From: Triticum aestivum
Taxonomy: Eukaryota > Streptophyta > Magnoliopsida > Poales > Poaceae
Direction of reading: 5' to 3'
Length of the DNA: 64,000 nt
Assembly (NCBI RefSeq): GCF_018294505.1
Contig: NC_057802.1
Span: 308,376,961 to 308,440,960 of the forward strand
Numbering within the stretch: position 1 is the stretch's first letter; every line of letters starts with the position of its first letter. Shown here one piece after another: positions 1 through 11,218 of the stretch. Below the pieces are notes generated by a model. That model saw only the letters and a program-made list of their open reading frames with translations, had not been told where the DNA came from and made no database searches. The translations under genes and the position numbers were made by a program.

Positions 1-134
1 TGCTTGTGTAGGTTGATTGCTTGACTTGTGCTAAGTTGCTAAAATCTGCCAAGAACTAAAATTAGGAAAAGGCTAGATTTTTATTTGGTCAAGTAGTCTA
101 ATCACCCCCCTCTAGACATACTTTCGATCCTACA
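1..134 (+). repeat. 3' end of 5' LTR, element A
   Basis: It ends in CCTACA immediately before the PBS and is nearly identical to the end of the 3' LTR at 7416-7549. The main difference is a longer C-run in the 3' copy. Confidence 0.9.
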
Positions 135-136
135 AG

Positions 137-148
137 TGGTATCAGAGC
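137..148 (+). other. Primer binding site (tRNA-Met type)
   Basis: The sequence TGGTATCAGAGC lies two bases after the LTR end. It is the standard complement of the initiator tRNA-Met 3' end and would prime minus-strand DNA synthesis. Confidence 0.9.
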
Positions 149-219
149 TTTGGTCTCCATTTTCTTTGATTTCCATAGCTTTTGGTGGTCATAGCCTTGG
201 TTTCACAACCTAGGAGAGT

Positions 220-2402
220 ATGGCGTCTAGCGAGGGAAATTACCACCGTAGAGGTCCTTACTTTGATGGTACAAATTTTGCTAGTTGGAAGCATAAGATA
301 AAAATGCATATTCTTGGACATAACCCCGCCGTTTGGGCCATTGTGTGTATTGGCTTGCAAGGTGAATTCTTTGATGGGAGAGAACCAAACCGTGAAGCTA
401 CCGCGGAAGAGTTGAAGATGCTACAATACAATGCTCAAGCTTGTGATATTCTCTTCAACGGATTGTGCCTTGAAGAGTTCAACAAAATCAGCCGTCTTGA
501 GAATGCAAAGGAAATTTGGGACACTTTGATTGATATGCACGAAGGTACCGACTCCGTCAAGGAATCCAAATTGGATGTGCTTCAAAGTCAACTTGACAAG
601 TTCAAAATGAAGGATGGTGAAGGTGTCGCTGAAATGTACTCTAGGCTTGCTCTGATCACAAATGAGATTGCAGGCTTAGGAAGTGAAGAGATGACCGACA
701 AATTCATCATCAAGAAGATCCTCAGAGCCTTGGATGGAAAATATGATACCGTGTGCACTTTGATCCAAATGATGCCCAATTACAAAGATCTCAAGCCAAC
801 GGAAGTCATTGGAAGAATTGTTGCTCATGAGATGTCACTCAAGGATAAGGAAGAGCTTCACAACAAGTCAAGTGGTGCTTACAAAGCCTCGTGTGATGCT
901 CCCACATCATCAAGTGAGAAGCAAACCTTCAATGAATAATTGAGTCTAATGGTGAAGAAGTTCAACAAGTTCTACAAGAGTAGAAGCAAAGAAAGAAGTT
1001 CCAAGTCAAGGTCCTACAATGACAAAAGATCTTCTAGTCGTGAGCGTAATTGCTACAATTGTGGAAGACCCGGACACTACTACAATGAGTGTACGCCCCC
1101 CTACAAAAGAAGAGAAGATTCTCCCAAAAGAAGAAGTAGAAGAGAAGAGTCACCACCAAGAGAAAGGAGGAGTAGAGATGATCGTTATGAACGAAAACCC
1201 TCTCGGAGAAGCAAGGACTCGGAAAGGAAGGAAAAGTCATCAAGGAGCTACACAAAAAGAAGACATCAAGCTCATGTTGGTGAATGGGTATCCGGCTCCG
1301 ACTCCGACAATCACTCCGAAAGAAGTTATCACTCCGACTCCGAATATACTCAAGATGAAGGTGTTTCCGGTCTAGCACTTGTGTCAACCAACTCCTACGA
1401 CATAATTGACTCACCAAATGAAGGAATTGGAAGATGCTTCATGGCCAAAGGTCCAAAGGTAACACATCCCGAGTATGTTGATTTCAATAGTGATGAAGAT
1501 GATTTGCTAGGTGATGATGATTTACTTGTTGACAACTCTAGTGATGAAAACTATGATGAAACGTCAATTAATCATGCTAATCAAGATAAAATGAATGATG
1601 ATGATAAGAAGGAGATTGAGCGTATAACTAAAGAACTAAACACTCTTAAGTTAGATCATGAAACTACCTTGGAAGATCATCGAGAACTTTTAAAGACTCA
1701 TGACAAGTTACGCTTTGAAAATCTCAACCTTGAGCAAGAGCATGAGTTTTTAAAGGCAATCAATTATGATCTTCGCAAGAAAAGTTCTTCTTACATTGCC
1801 AAGCGTTTACTCTTGTCTACTTACATGCCACAAGTTAAATCTAGCAACAAGAACAAGAAAGATTCTTCATCTAGTAGTAACTACAATCATGCTAAATCCA
1901 ATGTTGTTGCTTCTAGTAGTTCTCTTGATTCCACTAATGACTCTCTTAGCCAAGTTGCACTTGAGCAAGAAATAGCTTATTGAAGGGAATTATAGAGAAA
2001 GTTGTTTACAAGAGCCTTTCCGGAAGTAAGCAATTTGAGGAAATTGAATGCAAGCAAGGAAGACACCGGAAGAATCAAGGTGTTGGTTTTGAACGAAAGT
2101 TCAATGCCAATGGAGTTGAGTGGGAAGAAGATCAATACCCCAAGACGAAGTTTGTTCCTCAACAAGAGAAGTATGATCCTACTTCTTTCAAAGGGACAGA
2201 AGCTCAAGATGATCTTCCACCACAAGACCACAAGCAAAAAGGCAAGGATAAGCTTCAAGAGGAAATTGATGCATTTGAAGAAGCACCAAAGGCCTTGGTC
2301 AAGTGGGTTCCCAAGACTACATCAAGTTCTACTTCATCAAGTACGACTACGACTCCAAGGATTCCCATCAAGATGGTGTGGATCCCGAAGAAGAAGAACT
2401 AG
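220..2402 (+). pseudogene. gag: Copia-type gag (UBN2 domain, zinc knuckle), broken
   Basis: The ATG at 220 opens a gag with the Copia-type N-terminus (YFDGTNFASWKHKIKMHI) and a UBN2-like body to about residue 220. A TAA at 937-939 interrupts the same frame, which continues to 1983. It holds an RS/RE-rich basic stretch and a CCHC zinc knuckle (CYNCGRPGHYYNEC, about 1051-1092). An acidic region and a coiled-coil-like stretch (about 1590-1770) follow. A TGA at 1981-1983 comes next, and the C-terminal part is read in another frame at 1980-2402. That is one internal stop plus one frameshift. Gag forms the virus-like particle that packages the RNA. The RS-rich insert is unusual for gag. The domain assignment is confident; the exact native frame around 1980 is inferred. 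Confidence 0.85.
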
Positions 2403-3240
2403 GAACTTCTTGAGGGTGACTCCGCCAACATACTTCACTCTTATCATTTTGGCAAGGACAAGTGCAAACAACTTCCATATCTTGCACTAGTTCAAGGAGT
2501 CACAAACCCTCTTGTTGGTAAGACAAGGGACAAGGTAACCTAATGCTTTCATGGACATCATCTTGTGTATGCATCACTCTATGTCTATGGATATCCTTGT
2601 TTGTTCCTTGTGGGACTAACCCGTGTAGGTATTGAAAGTGCAAATCACTCCAAAGGATTGCTTCGAAGGATCTACATCAACATCGAGCATCTACATCTTC
2701 AACACCTACATGAAGTCATCATCGACAAAACCCAAGGTTAGTTCATTCCTCTTAGGGGGGATATCACATCTAGGGGGAGCTCTACTCTAATCAATTGAGC
2801 TAAAGAAACTCTAATGGTGTGAACACAACAATGCTTTATGTAAAAGTGGTAACCCCACTTCTGCTTAAACGATGAGTATGACCTATGATCAAATGTTCTC
2901 ATTTGTATCCTAAGTCAATATACTCATATATAGATGACCTAGTCATCGCCAAATTGCTTGATAGATGATAGAGTGTTTGTGCATGCTTATTTTATTTGCC
3001 ATTTTATTGTGTGAGCATGTTGGTTTCATATTTTACTCATTCGAGGACATCCATTTGTTGTTTCGATTGTTTGGCGTTTTCTCTTTTGCCAAATGGATGG
3101 ACAAGAATGCCTAAGAACTCCCTCTAGCTATCTATGCTTTCCTCGTCTCAAACTCTATTCATGCTACATCACAAAGTTTGATCAAGTCAGATTCGAACCA
3201 CTCTGTGTGAGGAGCACTCGGAGTTCCTGATTCATCATAA
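2403..3240. other. Non-coding interior of element A
   Basis: There is no long ORF and no pol motif on either strand. A stretch near 2631-2645 repeats the first bases of the LTR (ATTGAAAGTGCAA). Nothing else is recognised. Confidence 0.6.
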
Positions 3241-3270
3241 ACTTAAACCTCCAAAACCTCTTTGTGCATC

Positions 3271-3456
3271 TCGGTCTGACCGATTCATCCCTTTCGGTCC
3301 TACCGAGATCACTAAGTTGATCTAGGGTTTTCAATCTCGGTGCAACCGATTAGAACCTTTCGGTCACATCGAGTTGCAGTAACTGCTTGCAGTTTTGCAT
3401 CTCGGTGCCACTGAGTCATTCCACTCGGTCACACCGACAGGGTCAGGTTATATATA
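3271..3456 (+). promoter_or_regulatory. Putative internal promoter: six TCGGT-N3-ACCGA dyads and a TATA box
   Basis: Six 13-bp dyads of the form TCGGT-N3-ACCGA, or one mismatch from it, start at 3271, 3294, 3337, 3360, 3402 and 3425. A TATATATA box follows at 3449-3456. The GC-rich segment after it (about 3480-3637) looks like a plant 5' UTR exon. A plausible acceptor (TTCACAG at 4121-4127) lies just before the ATG of the second ORF at 4154. The same arrangement of dyads then TATA recurs in the LTR. Promoter function is inferred from sequence alone. Confidence 0.5.
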
Positions 3457-3637
3457 CCGACGGGCCAAAATTTGGAAAATTTTCTGAACCTCCTCACCCG
3501 CGCATAACCTGCTCTGCCTCTTTGGGTCTCCGGATCATCCTCTCGTCGCCAGCGACCTCCCGCCGCTGGTCTCCGCCGCAGTCAACGGCAATCTGCCCCG
3601 CCGTTGTTGCCGTAGCAAGTTCGCCGCCGAACTAGGG

Positions 3638-4127
3638 TACGAACTTGAACTTTGTGCTAATCCTTAACTCTGATTCTTAGCACATTGCTTTGCCATGATT
3701 CTTGCCACGATTGAAATCATCCTATCCAGCGAAAACATCCCGTAGATTAGTTTTGATTTGAAAATTTAGGGTTAGGTCTCCGCCGAATTCATCTCGGACC
3801 GACCGAGTTGTAGAAATTGGTCTCACCGATTTGGCTTAGGCCAGAGCACATGCATTTTCAGTCCGACCAAAAATTGCAAATCGGTCTGACCGAGTTCGAT
3901 TCTTTGTGAAACCCTAGCAGTCTCGGTGCCACCGAACTGTGACTCGGTCTGACCGAGTTCACTAGTTTAGGTTCCAATAGCTGCTTCGGTATCACCAAGT
4001 TTACAAATCGGTAGATCCGAAATGCTTTCTATGAAGAACTAAAACTAAGTTTTTAAGTCATCTTTTTGCAAAACTCCTGCACTTTGTGATGGACATCTTC
4101 TCTACCTCATCTATAATCTATTCACAG
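3638..4127 (+). other. Possible intron before the second ORF, with more dyads
   Basis: The stretch is T-rich and lies between a GC-rich leader ending near 3637 (GGTACG-like donor) and an AG acceptor at 4126-4127. It contains further TCGGT..ACCGA-type dyads between about 3790 and 4020. The intron is an inference from composition and splice-like ends only. Confidence 0.35.
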
Positions 4128-4153
4128 GGTCTGCTGTCAGAGAGTTTGCAAAG

Positions 4154-5356
4154 ATGTCTGACCAGAGTGACAGCCAGAACAAGTCTGAACAGTAGGTGGA
4201 GATGAGTGAAGGTTCAGATCCCTCCAGCAGTTATGATGATGGCAGCAGGAGCACTCCCAGCAATTTGCCAAAGGCTGCCACTAGGACAAGGAAGAAGAGG
4301 AATTCTGACTCTGAGGATGAAGACTATGTGGCAGTTGAAGATGAAGCCACTTCAAAGAAAAAGGTGCTGAAGAAAGAGTATGGCACAGCTGTAGCAACAA
4401 AGCCTGGTCTGAAAACAAAGGCTCCAGCAAGAAGACAGCCCATGTCTAAGCCAAGAAAAGTTGCCACAGGTGAAACTATGAAGTTCACCATTGAGCCTGA
4501 AGAAGAGGCAGCTGGTGAAGATAAGAAGAAGAAGAGGGCCAGAACCACTACTACCAGTTCTTGGCAAGCCCACAATGAGGAAAGATTCTGAAGAGGAAGA
4601 GGAAGAGGATGCTGCACCAGCACCCAAAGCTCAAAAGCTTATGGGGGATGCAATCAAATCAGGGGCTGCTCCATCTAAGCCCAAACCTGCTCCCAAGGCT
4701 GCTGCTCCAGCTCCAAAGCCTAAACCCAAGAAGAGCACTAGGAACATCCCTGCTGAAGAGAAGAACAAGGCCCGAGTGCATGAAGCTACTGAAGAAGAAG
4801 AAGATGACTCTGTGGTATTGAGGAAGCTGAAACCCAAGATCCCTGACCACACTGATGCACACCCAGTTGCAGAGAACATGAGAAGAGAGAGAAGGCTAAG
4901 GCTGAGAAGGCTGCAAAGATGCCAACAGCAGAGGAGGCATCTCAGGTATTCTTGAAGAGCAAGCAAGACCAGCTTGGATATCTGATCCAATCCACTCTGA
5001 GGATTGAGAAGGGCTTGGCCACCCTGACCAAGAACCAGGAGAGCTTGGAGAGGATCATTGAGACAAAATTCTATGGCCTTGATGTCAAGGTGACAGAGAT
5101 CCAAACTGCAGTTGAGCAACTTCAGGAGGAAGTAGAGGAGAAGAAGGGCAAGTCTACCATAGATGCTTTTGCCAGAGTGCCCAGAGGACAGAGATCTGCT
5201 GCAGTGCCAGTGACATACACTAGAGCTACATCATTAGCACCAGCAGCTACAGCTCCAGTTCCACCTCCAGTAGCTACTCCACCAGCTCCAGCTACTTCAT
5301 CTGAAGCCTTCGTCCTTGGAGTCCTCTCAACACCACCTCCCGAAGATCAAGCCTGA
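4154..5356 (+). pseudogene. Second ORF of element A: Lys/Glu-rich protein with coiled coil, broken
   Basis: The ATG at 4154 starts an ORF stopped after 13 codons by TAG (4193-4195, probably once CAG). The frame continues to 4591. Coding then passes to a second frame (4491-4955) and a third (4919-5356), so at least two frameshifts or small deletions are present. The product is highly charged (long Lys and Glu runs, Ala/Pro/Lys tracts). It has a coiled-coil-like segment (about 4960-5130) and a Pro/Ala/Thr tail. It shows no pol or gag motif. I do not recognise the family with confidence. It lies downstream of the putative internal promoter, so it may be a separate transcription unit of the retrotransposon. 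A captured host fragment is an alternative. Confidence 0.5.
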
Positions 5357-5863
5357 GAGTCGTTTAGCACTATGCTTTTTTGAACTTTTTGGTAACGTGT
5401 TGCCAAAGGGGGAGAAAAATGTATAGATCATAGGCTTCGAGAGAGAGTGTTGCCTTTTATTCTCTCTTGCTATTTTGGTTGAAACTTTCTATTCTGTGCT
5501 TGTGCGAGATACTACTTTATGTCCTTGTGAGATACATGTTTGATCATGTGTTTGATCATATGCTACCCTTAATGCTTGTTGGATGATATTATCTTTATAT
5601 CCTCTTATGATCATTCACTTTGCTTGGTGATGAGTGCATGTGTTTTAATTTCTATCATTTTGAGCACTCCACCAAGATGTATGTGACATGGAAGAGTAAC
5701 CCATGATCCTAATCGATTGTGCATTTGCATTCAAAAGCAAATTTTAAATAATGCACAAATTTAGGGGAGCTCTTGCTTTTCACATACTTCTCAAAGCGAC
5801 GATGTTTTTCAATCTTATTTATCATTTGTCGAAGCTTTGATCTATATGTTGTCATCAATTACC

Positions 5864-5877
5864 AAAAAGGGGGAGAT
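5864..5877 (+). other. Polypurine tract, element A
   Basis: AAAAAGGGGGAGAT lies directly before the TG that starts the 3' LTR. It is the usual plus-strand primer site. Confidence 0.85.
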
Positions 5878-7549
5878 TGAAAGTGCAACTATCCCTGGGT
5901 GGTTTTGGTAATTCCTAACAACATATAGCTCATTGAGCTAATGCTATTCCAAGATAAATATTTCAGGAAAGCTCAATGATTGGCATGGCATGGATTAGAA
6001 AGTGGACCCTTCAAAATGCTAAGGACAAAAGATTGGCTCAAGCTCAAAGCACAAGACTCTACATTTTCTATTTTAGTGATCCAAGATCACATTGAGTCTA
6101 TAGGAAAAGCCAATACGATTAAGAAGGTATGAGGTGTTGCTTAATGAGGTTCTTGCTCAAAATGCTTAGTGATATGCTCCAAAACCCTCCACTACTTTCT
6201 CACATCCACATATGTCCCAAACCAAAAAGTCCAACTCGGCCCCACCAAAATTTCATATCCGGAGCCACCGAGTTCATTCGACATAGCCACTGCCAGAAAC
6301 CCTAGTCTTTTCGGTCTCACCGTAGGGATCTCGGTCTCACCGAGATGGGATTGTAATCTCTCTGTTTCCCTTCGTAATGTTTCGGTCAAACCGAGATGAG
6401 TGATCAGTCCCCCCGAGATTGCAATGCAAACACTCTGTTTCCTTTTCGTAACGTTTCGGTCCAACCGAGATGAGCGAATCGGTCCCACCGAGTTTGCCTG
6501 ACCAACTCTCTGTTAGTCTATTACCAAAATCGATCTCACCGAGTTTGTGTAATCGGTCTCACCGAGATTACGTTATGCCCAAATCCTAATGATATCGGTC
6601 TCACCGAGTTGACGTGTCGGTCCCATCGAAACACCTCACGGTCACATTATGAACCAAATCGGCTTGACCGAGTTCTTTGAATCGGTCCCGCCGAGTTTGG
6701 TGATTTGTGTGTAACAGTTAGATTTTGTGTGGAGGCTATATATACCCCTCCACCCACTCTTCATTCGTGGAGAGAGCCATCAGAACATGCCTACACTTCC
6801 AACACATATTTTCTGATACAGAACCACCTACACTTGTGTTGAGGTCAAGATATTCCATTTCAACCACATGAATCTTGATCTCTAGCCTTCCCCAAGTTGC
6901 TTTCCACTCAAATATTCTTTCCACCAAATCCAAATCCCGTGAGAGAGAGTTGAGTGTTGGGAAGACTATCATTTGAAGCACAAGAGCAAGGAGTTCATCA
7001 TCAACACACCATTTGTTACTTCTTGGAGAGTGGTGTCTCCTAGATTGGCTAGGTGTCACTTGGGAGCCTCCGACAAGATTGTGGAGTTGAACCAAGGAGT
7101 TTGTAAGGGCAAGGAGATCGCCTACTTCGTGGAGATCTACCCTAGTGAGGCAAGTCCTTCGTGGGCGACGGCCATGGTGGGATAGACAAGGTTGCTTCTT
7201 CGTGGACCCTTCGTGGGTGGAGCCCTCCGTGGACTCGCACAACCGTTACCCTTCGTGGGTTGAAGTCTCCATCAACGTGAATGTATGATAGCACCACCTA
7301 TCGGAACCACGGATAAAAAATCTCCGTGTCAACATTGCGTTTGCTCCCTCAAACTCATCTCTTTACCTTCATATGCAATTGTTTCACATTCCGCTGCTAT
7401 ACTCTTAGAATTGCTTGTGTAGGTTGATTGCTTGACTTGTGCTAAGTTGCTAAAATCTGCCAAGAACTAAAATTGGGAAAAGGCTAGATTTTTATTTGGT
7501 CAAGTAGTCTAATCACCCCCCCCCCTCTAGACATACTTTCGACCCTACA
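5878..7549 (+). repeat. 3' LTR, element A (1672 bp)
   Basis: It starts TGAAAGTGCAAC after the polypurine tract and ends CCTACA, matching the 5' LTR end at 134. It contains a cluster of dyads (6311-6693), a TATA box (6737-6744) and a GC-rich transcribed part. No protein-coding content is believable inside it. Confidence 0.9.
6311..6744 (+). promoter_or_regulatory. LTR promoter: about 11 TCGGT-N3-ACCGA dyads and TATA box
   Basis: Dyads, exact or one or two mismatches from it, start near 6311, 6331, 6382, 6456, 6479, 6530, 6553, 6595, 6617, 6659 and 6681. Several extend to CTCGGT..ACCGAG. The cluster stops about 45 bases before TATATATA at 6737-6744. This is the U3 promoter position for the element. 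The repeated dyad suggests binding by a dimeric factor (inference). Confidence 0.6.
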
Positions 7550-9057
7550 CAAAACTTAGATCCTTGCTTTATGCCTAGCTAAGGGCGTAAAACTATAGCG
7601 CTTGTTGGGAGGCAATCCAATGAATAAAATTTATTTTTGTGTTTTGCTTTCTGTTCTTGAGTGTTAGCACAATTATGCTACTGTTATGATTGTTTTTTTG
7701 TTTTAATTAGTGTTTGTGCCAAGTAAAGCCTTTAGGATCTTCTTGGGTGATAGTTATTTGATCTTGCTGAAAAATAGAAATTTTGTTTGCTCACGAAAAC
7801 AATTCTCATTTTTAACCAGAGCGTGATATCATGCCAATTCTTTTTGAAGAAGTTTAATATATAAATTGCTCACGTGGTCCTAGTTTTTTCAGATTTTTTA
7901 GAGTTTCAGAAGTATTCAAAATATTTAGATTACTACAGACTGTTCTGTTTTTGACAGATTCTGTTTTCTTTGCGTTCTGTGTTTGTTTTGATGATTCTAT
8001 GGTTTTCTTTAATGAGTTTTTGCCATAGAAAAGTTGGAATACAGTAGATATAATGCAAGAATAAAATATGAATTGGTTTGCTACAATACTTATAATAGTG
8101 ATTTACTTTCTTATACTAATGGATCTCACGAAGGTTTTGTTGGAGTTTTGTGTGATTGAAGTTTTCAAGTTTTGGGTTATCTTACGATGGATGAAGGAAT
8201 GAGGAGTAAGACGAGCCTAAGCTTGGGGATGCCCCGGCATCCAAAGCTATTATCCAAAGATAGCAAACAACTAAGCTTGGGGATGCCTCGAGTGGCATCC
8301 CCTCTTTCTTCTAACAACCATCGGTATTTTACTCGAAGCTATATTTTTATTCGTCACATACTATGTGTTTTGCTTGGAGCGTCCTGTATGATATGAGTCT
8401 TTGATTGTTTTATTTTATGTTCTAAGTCTTAATTCCTTGCTGGACACACCTATTTGAGAGATCCAAAATTATGTCATGACTTGTTAGAATTGCTCTCTAT
8501 GCTTCACTTAAATTTTTATGGGCTATGGATTTGCTGTAGTGCTTCATTTATATCTTTTTGAGCACGGTGTGCTTTAGTATTTTTGAAGAAATGCTTTCTT
8601 GCTTCACTTAGATTTATTTGAGAGTTAGTAAAATTTTCAAAAATTCTCTCTTGCTTGACTTAAATTAATTTGAGAGAAAGAAAAATTATGCTCATGATCT
8701 TCACTTATATTTGTTTGAGCTTTTCAAAAGCAACACATGAAAATTAGCCCCAAAGTGATAATATCCAAGAAGGATATAATAAAAACTTTCATGAAGACCA
8801 TTGGACAAAATAAACTTGATTTTTAGTAATAGTTTTGAGATATGATGATGTGATATGTGAGTCATCTTGATGAGTAATTATGCTTTATTAAGAATATTGG
8901 TGTTAAGGTTTGTGATTCCCTATGCAAGCACGAAAGTCAATAATTATGCAATGAAATTATATCCTACTTGTGGTGCATTATTCGGTGTTAATTATGCTTA
9001 ATGCTCGCTTATGAGATTATTCGTTTCTTGGTTGGTCGCTTCTCAATCTTTTGCTAG
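7550..9057 (+). mobile_element. Remnant of an Athila-like Gypsy element (3' interior), left part
   Basis: This AT-rich non-coding stretch carries AAGCTTGGGGATGCC motifs (about 8218-8290). Such motifs are typical of the region between integrase and 3' LTR in Triticeae Athila-like elements. It has no ORF and no LTR. Element A was inserted at its left end or truncates it. The part 8046-9057 is repeated at 28179-29188. The assignment to Athila-like rests on recalled sequence character and is moderate. Confidence 0.55.
8046..9057 (+). repeat. 1.0-kb direct repeat, copy 1 (left of LINE)
   Basis: It aligns end to end with 28179-29188. Over the first 460 bases I count about 27 differences, mostly substitutions. 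Its right end meets the LINE 5' end, and the partner's left end meets the LINE 3' end. The pair behaves like a giant target-site duplication of the LINE. Confidence 0.85.
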
Positions 9058-11039
9058 CCTCCCCCGCCTCCCACTACTCAGGTTAAGGCGCGGGAGGCTT
9101 CCCTTCGTCGTGAGCTGGAAGCCAGACCTGGTGTGGGGTCTCGCAGCCTTGACGCTTCCGCCGCGCGCAGCGACCGGGAACCGTACCAGGCCCCCGTGGT
9201 GTCTCCCTTTGATCGGAACGATCCCGGAGCCTACGGACGCTCTCTTCGGGAGGCCCCGAGGGAGCCGCTTGCCGAGGACCGGCATGCCCGTGGTGCTGAA
9301 CTCTCACGGTGCCGCGGTGGTGCGGATTCCCTGGACTGGCATCGTTCCTCGGATGAGGTACCGCGGTACTCTCCACCGCGGCGCTTTGAGGATGCTCTGG
9401 GTCCGTCCGACCTCCCACCCCGGAAGAAGAAGAACAAGTCTAAAAAGAAGAAGCGCTCCCAGAATGGCCCTCCCGACGGCGATGGGGCAGTCCCGGACAT
9501 CCGCTCCACCATTCCCATCCCGGAGCAGGAGGCTCCGGTGCCACCACCGGCTAGGGGCGGACGGCCCAGATCCCGTGAGAAGACGATGTGCATCAACTGT
9601 GGTTGCACCGGCCACTTCCGCTACGAGTGCCTCGTGCCCTCCCGCTGCCGCATGACTCTGGCTTACTTGGGGTATGGCTCCAAGGGTTGTGGCTTCTACT
9701 ATGTCGACGCGGAGCTGGACGAGGATCCGGTCAGGCCGCACTTGGTGACGGTCTCGCTCATCCTTGATCATACTCTGTCGTTGTCAGTCGTGGTGACCGC
9801 GGACCTTATCCACGAAGAGCTGGCAGCCTACATCGGTGACTACCATGACAACGACTTCTCCTGGGTCAACACCGAGACGGCACCGGTGGTCTTCTCGGTG
9901 TCGTTTCCCTCCGTTGAGCTTCTCCGCGTCTGCACCCACGACAACATCAGGTGCCCGATCAACAAGTTCCTCATCTCGGTTAAGGAAGCCGTCACGGAAC
10001 CGGATTCGGTTCCCCCGCTCACCCCAGTTTGGGTGCTGGTATATGGGCTGCCAAAGGGAAGCAGACTTGCCCCTAGAGGGGGCAAGCTCGAGCACATTCT
10101 CCAGGCAGTCTCCGAGCTGGTGGACAAGCTCTTGTCCGTGGATCTCGCCTCCCTGGAGGGCGATGGACCGGCCCGTATTGAGGTGCTTTGCCTGGCGCCG
10201 GCTAAGGTGGACGGCCTTTCCCTGATCTTCTACTTCGGTAGGAAGGGCAGGCGTCTCACCTATGAGGTGGATTTGGAGGAGCTCGAGAGCCGGTCCGGCG
10301 TGATCCCGCCTCCCCCACCTCCGGCTCCTTCCGACGACCGACACAGAGGGGGCACGGAGGGCTTCGAAGAGACTTCCTCTGAGGAAGATGACGTTCCCCG
10401 GCCGTAGGAGTCTACCAGGCGGAGCCCGGCCCACGTGGGAGGGGGGCGGGGTCGGCGCCTTCCAAGACTGCCGCTCTCGCCCTCACTGGGGTCGGGCTGG
10501 CTGCGACGTCCCTGGTGGTGGGGAGGCCTTCCTCGCCGGCTCCTTCGGTGGCCTTGGATCTGGAGGACGATACTGATAGTGTGGGTATGGAGGTGTGCCC
10601 ATCATCCTCCCCGCGCTCTCCTGGGGTGGTGTGCTATTCTCGCTCGCCTGGGACTCCACCATCGCTAGTGGTGGGGTCCCCGGTCATGGTGCCTGCTACG
10701 CTGCCACCGCCTCCGGGAGTGGGGTTGGTCACGGTCCACGCCGACTCCCCTGTGACCAGCCCTGGCATGCGGGTGGTGCCTTCGCCGGTGGTGGCGTCGC
10801 GGCAGAGCGCCCGCCTCTGCCGGTCCCGGACCCTTCCGGATGGCCGGGTCCCGACGGTTCCTGAGATGGCGGCCATGCGGGCTGCGGCACGCGACCTCAC
10901 CCCAGGTACGACTCCTCCCCCTTCCGTTGGTCCGTCGGGACCTTCTAGTTCCGGCTCTCATTTTGTGGTTCTAGACTTGGTGCCGTTGGCACACTTGGGT
11001 GATGTGGCTTCAGATTGTGATATTGTGTTCCGGGTTTAG
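9058..11039 (+). pseudogene. LINE ORF1 (nucleic-acid-binding, CCHC zinc knuckle), truncated
   Basis: The frame is open from the left boundary to TAG at 10405-10407. After a basic Lys-rich tract (about 9420-9460) comes a CCHC knuckle (CINCGCTGHFRYEC, about 9589-9630). An RRM-like/DUF4283-like region follows (about 9700-10290) with the segment PVWVLVYGLPKGS. The C-terminal part is then read in another frame at 10515-11039, so there is a stop or frameshift between. ORF1p binds LINE RNA and forms the RNP. There is no ATG at the start; the apparent start near 9133 is GTG and lies inside the coding sequence. The zinc knuckle is certain; the RRM-like call is moderate. Confidence 0.8.
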
Positions 11040-11142
11040 AAGGGTCCCCGCCTTGAGCAGATCTTGGCCATTTGTGCCAAAGAGCGGCTTGATGGTGCTC
11101 TTGCGGAGGGGGCGGCGCGGCCGGCCGTCGAAGCACTCCTCC

Positions 11143-11157
11143 ACCCCCCCCCCCCCG
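11143..11157 (+). repeat. Poly-C run between ORF1 and ORF2
   Basis: A run of more than ten C residues lies in the short inter-ORF spacer of the LINE. It is a slippage-prone homopolymer with no other visible role. Confidence 0.6.
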
Positions 11158-11218
11158 TAGGCGGGAGGGATAGCTCAGCCCCACCTGAGGGGCCTAGTGA
11201 TTCTGGCGAAGTTCCCAT

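Larger units (their letters stand above)
1..7549 (+). mobile_element. Copia-type gag-only LTR retrotransposon (element A), left end outside window
   Basis: The last 134 bases of the 5' LTR open the window. A primer binding site complementary to initiator tRNA-Met follows, then a UBN2-type gag, a second ORF, a polypurine tract and a full 3' LTR (5878-7549). The two LTR ends match nearly base for base (1-134 against the last part of the 3' LTR). No protease, integrase, reverse transcriptase or RNase H motif is visible in the 5.7-kb interior, so the element would depend on enzymes supplied by a relative. The gag type and PBS point to Copia; the family name is not assigned. The left target duplication lies outside the window and cannot be checked. 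Confidence 0.85.

Noticed and set aside
9133..9135. GTG near 9133 as the start of LINE ORF1
   Set aside because: The same frame is open upstream to the insertion edge with protein-like content, so the start was lost by 5' truncation.
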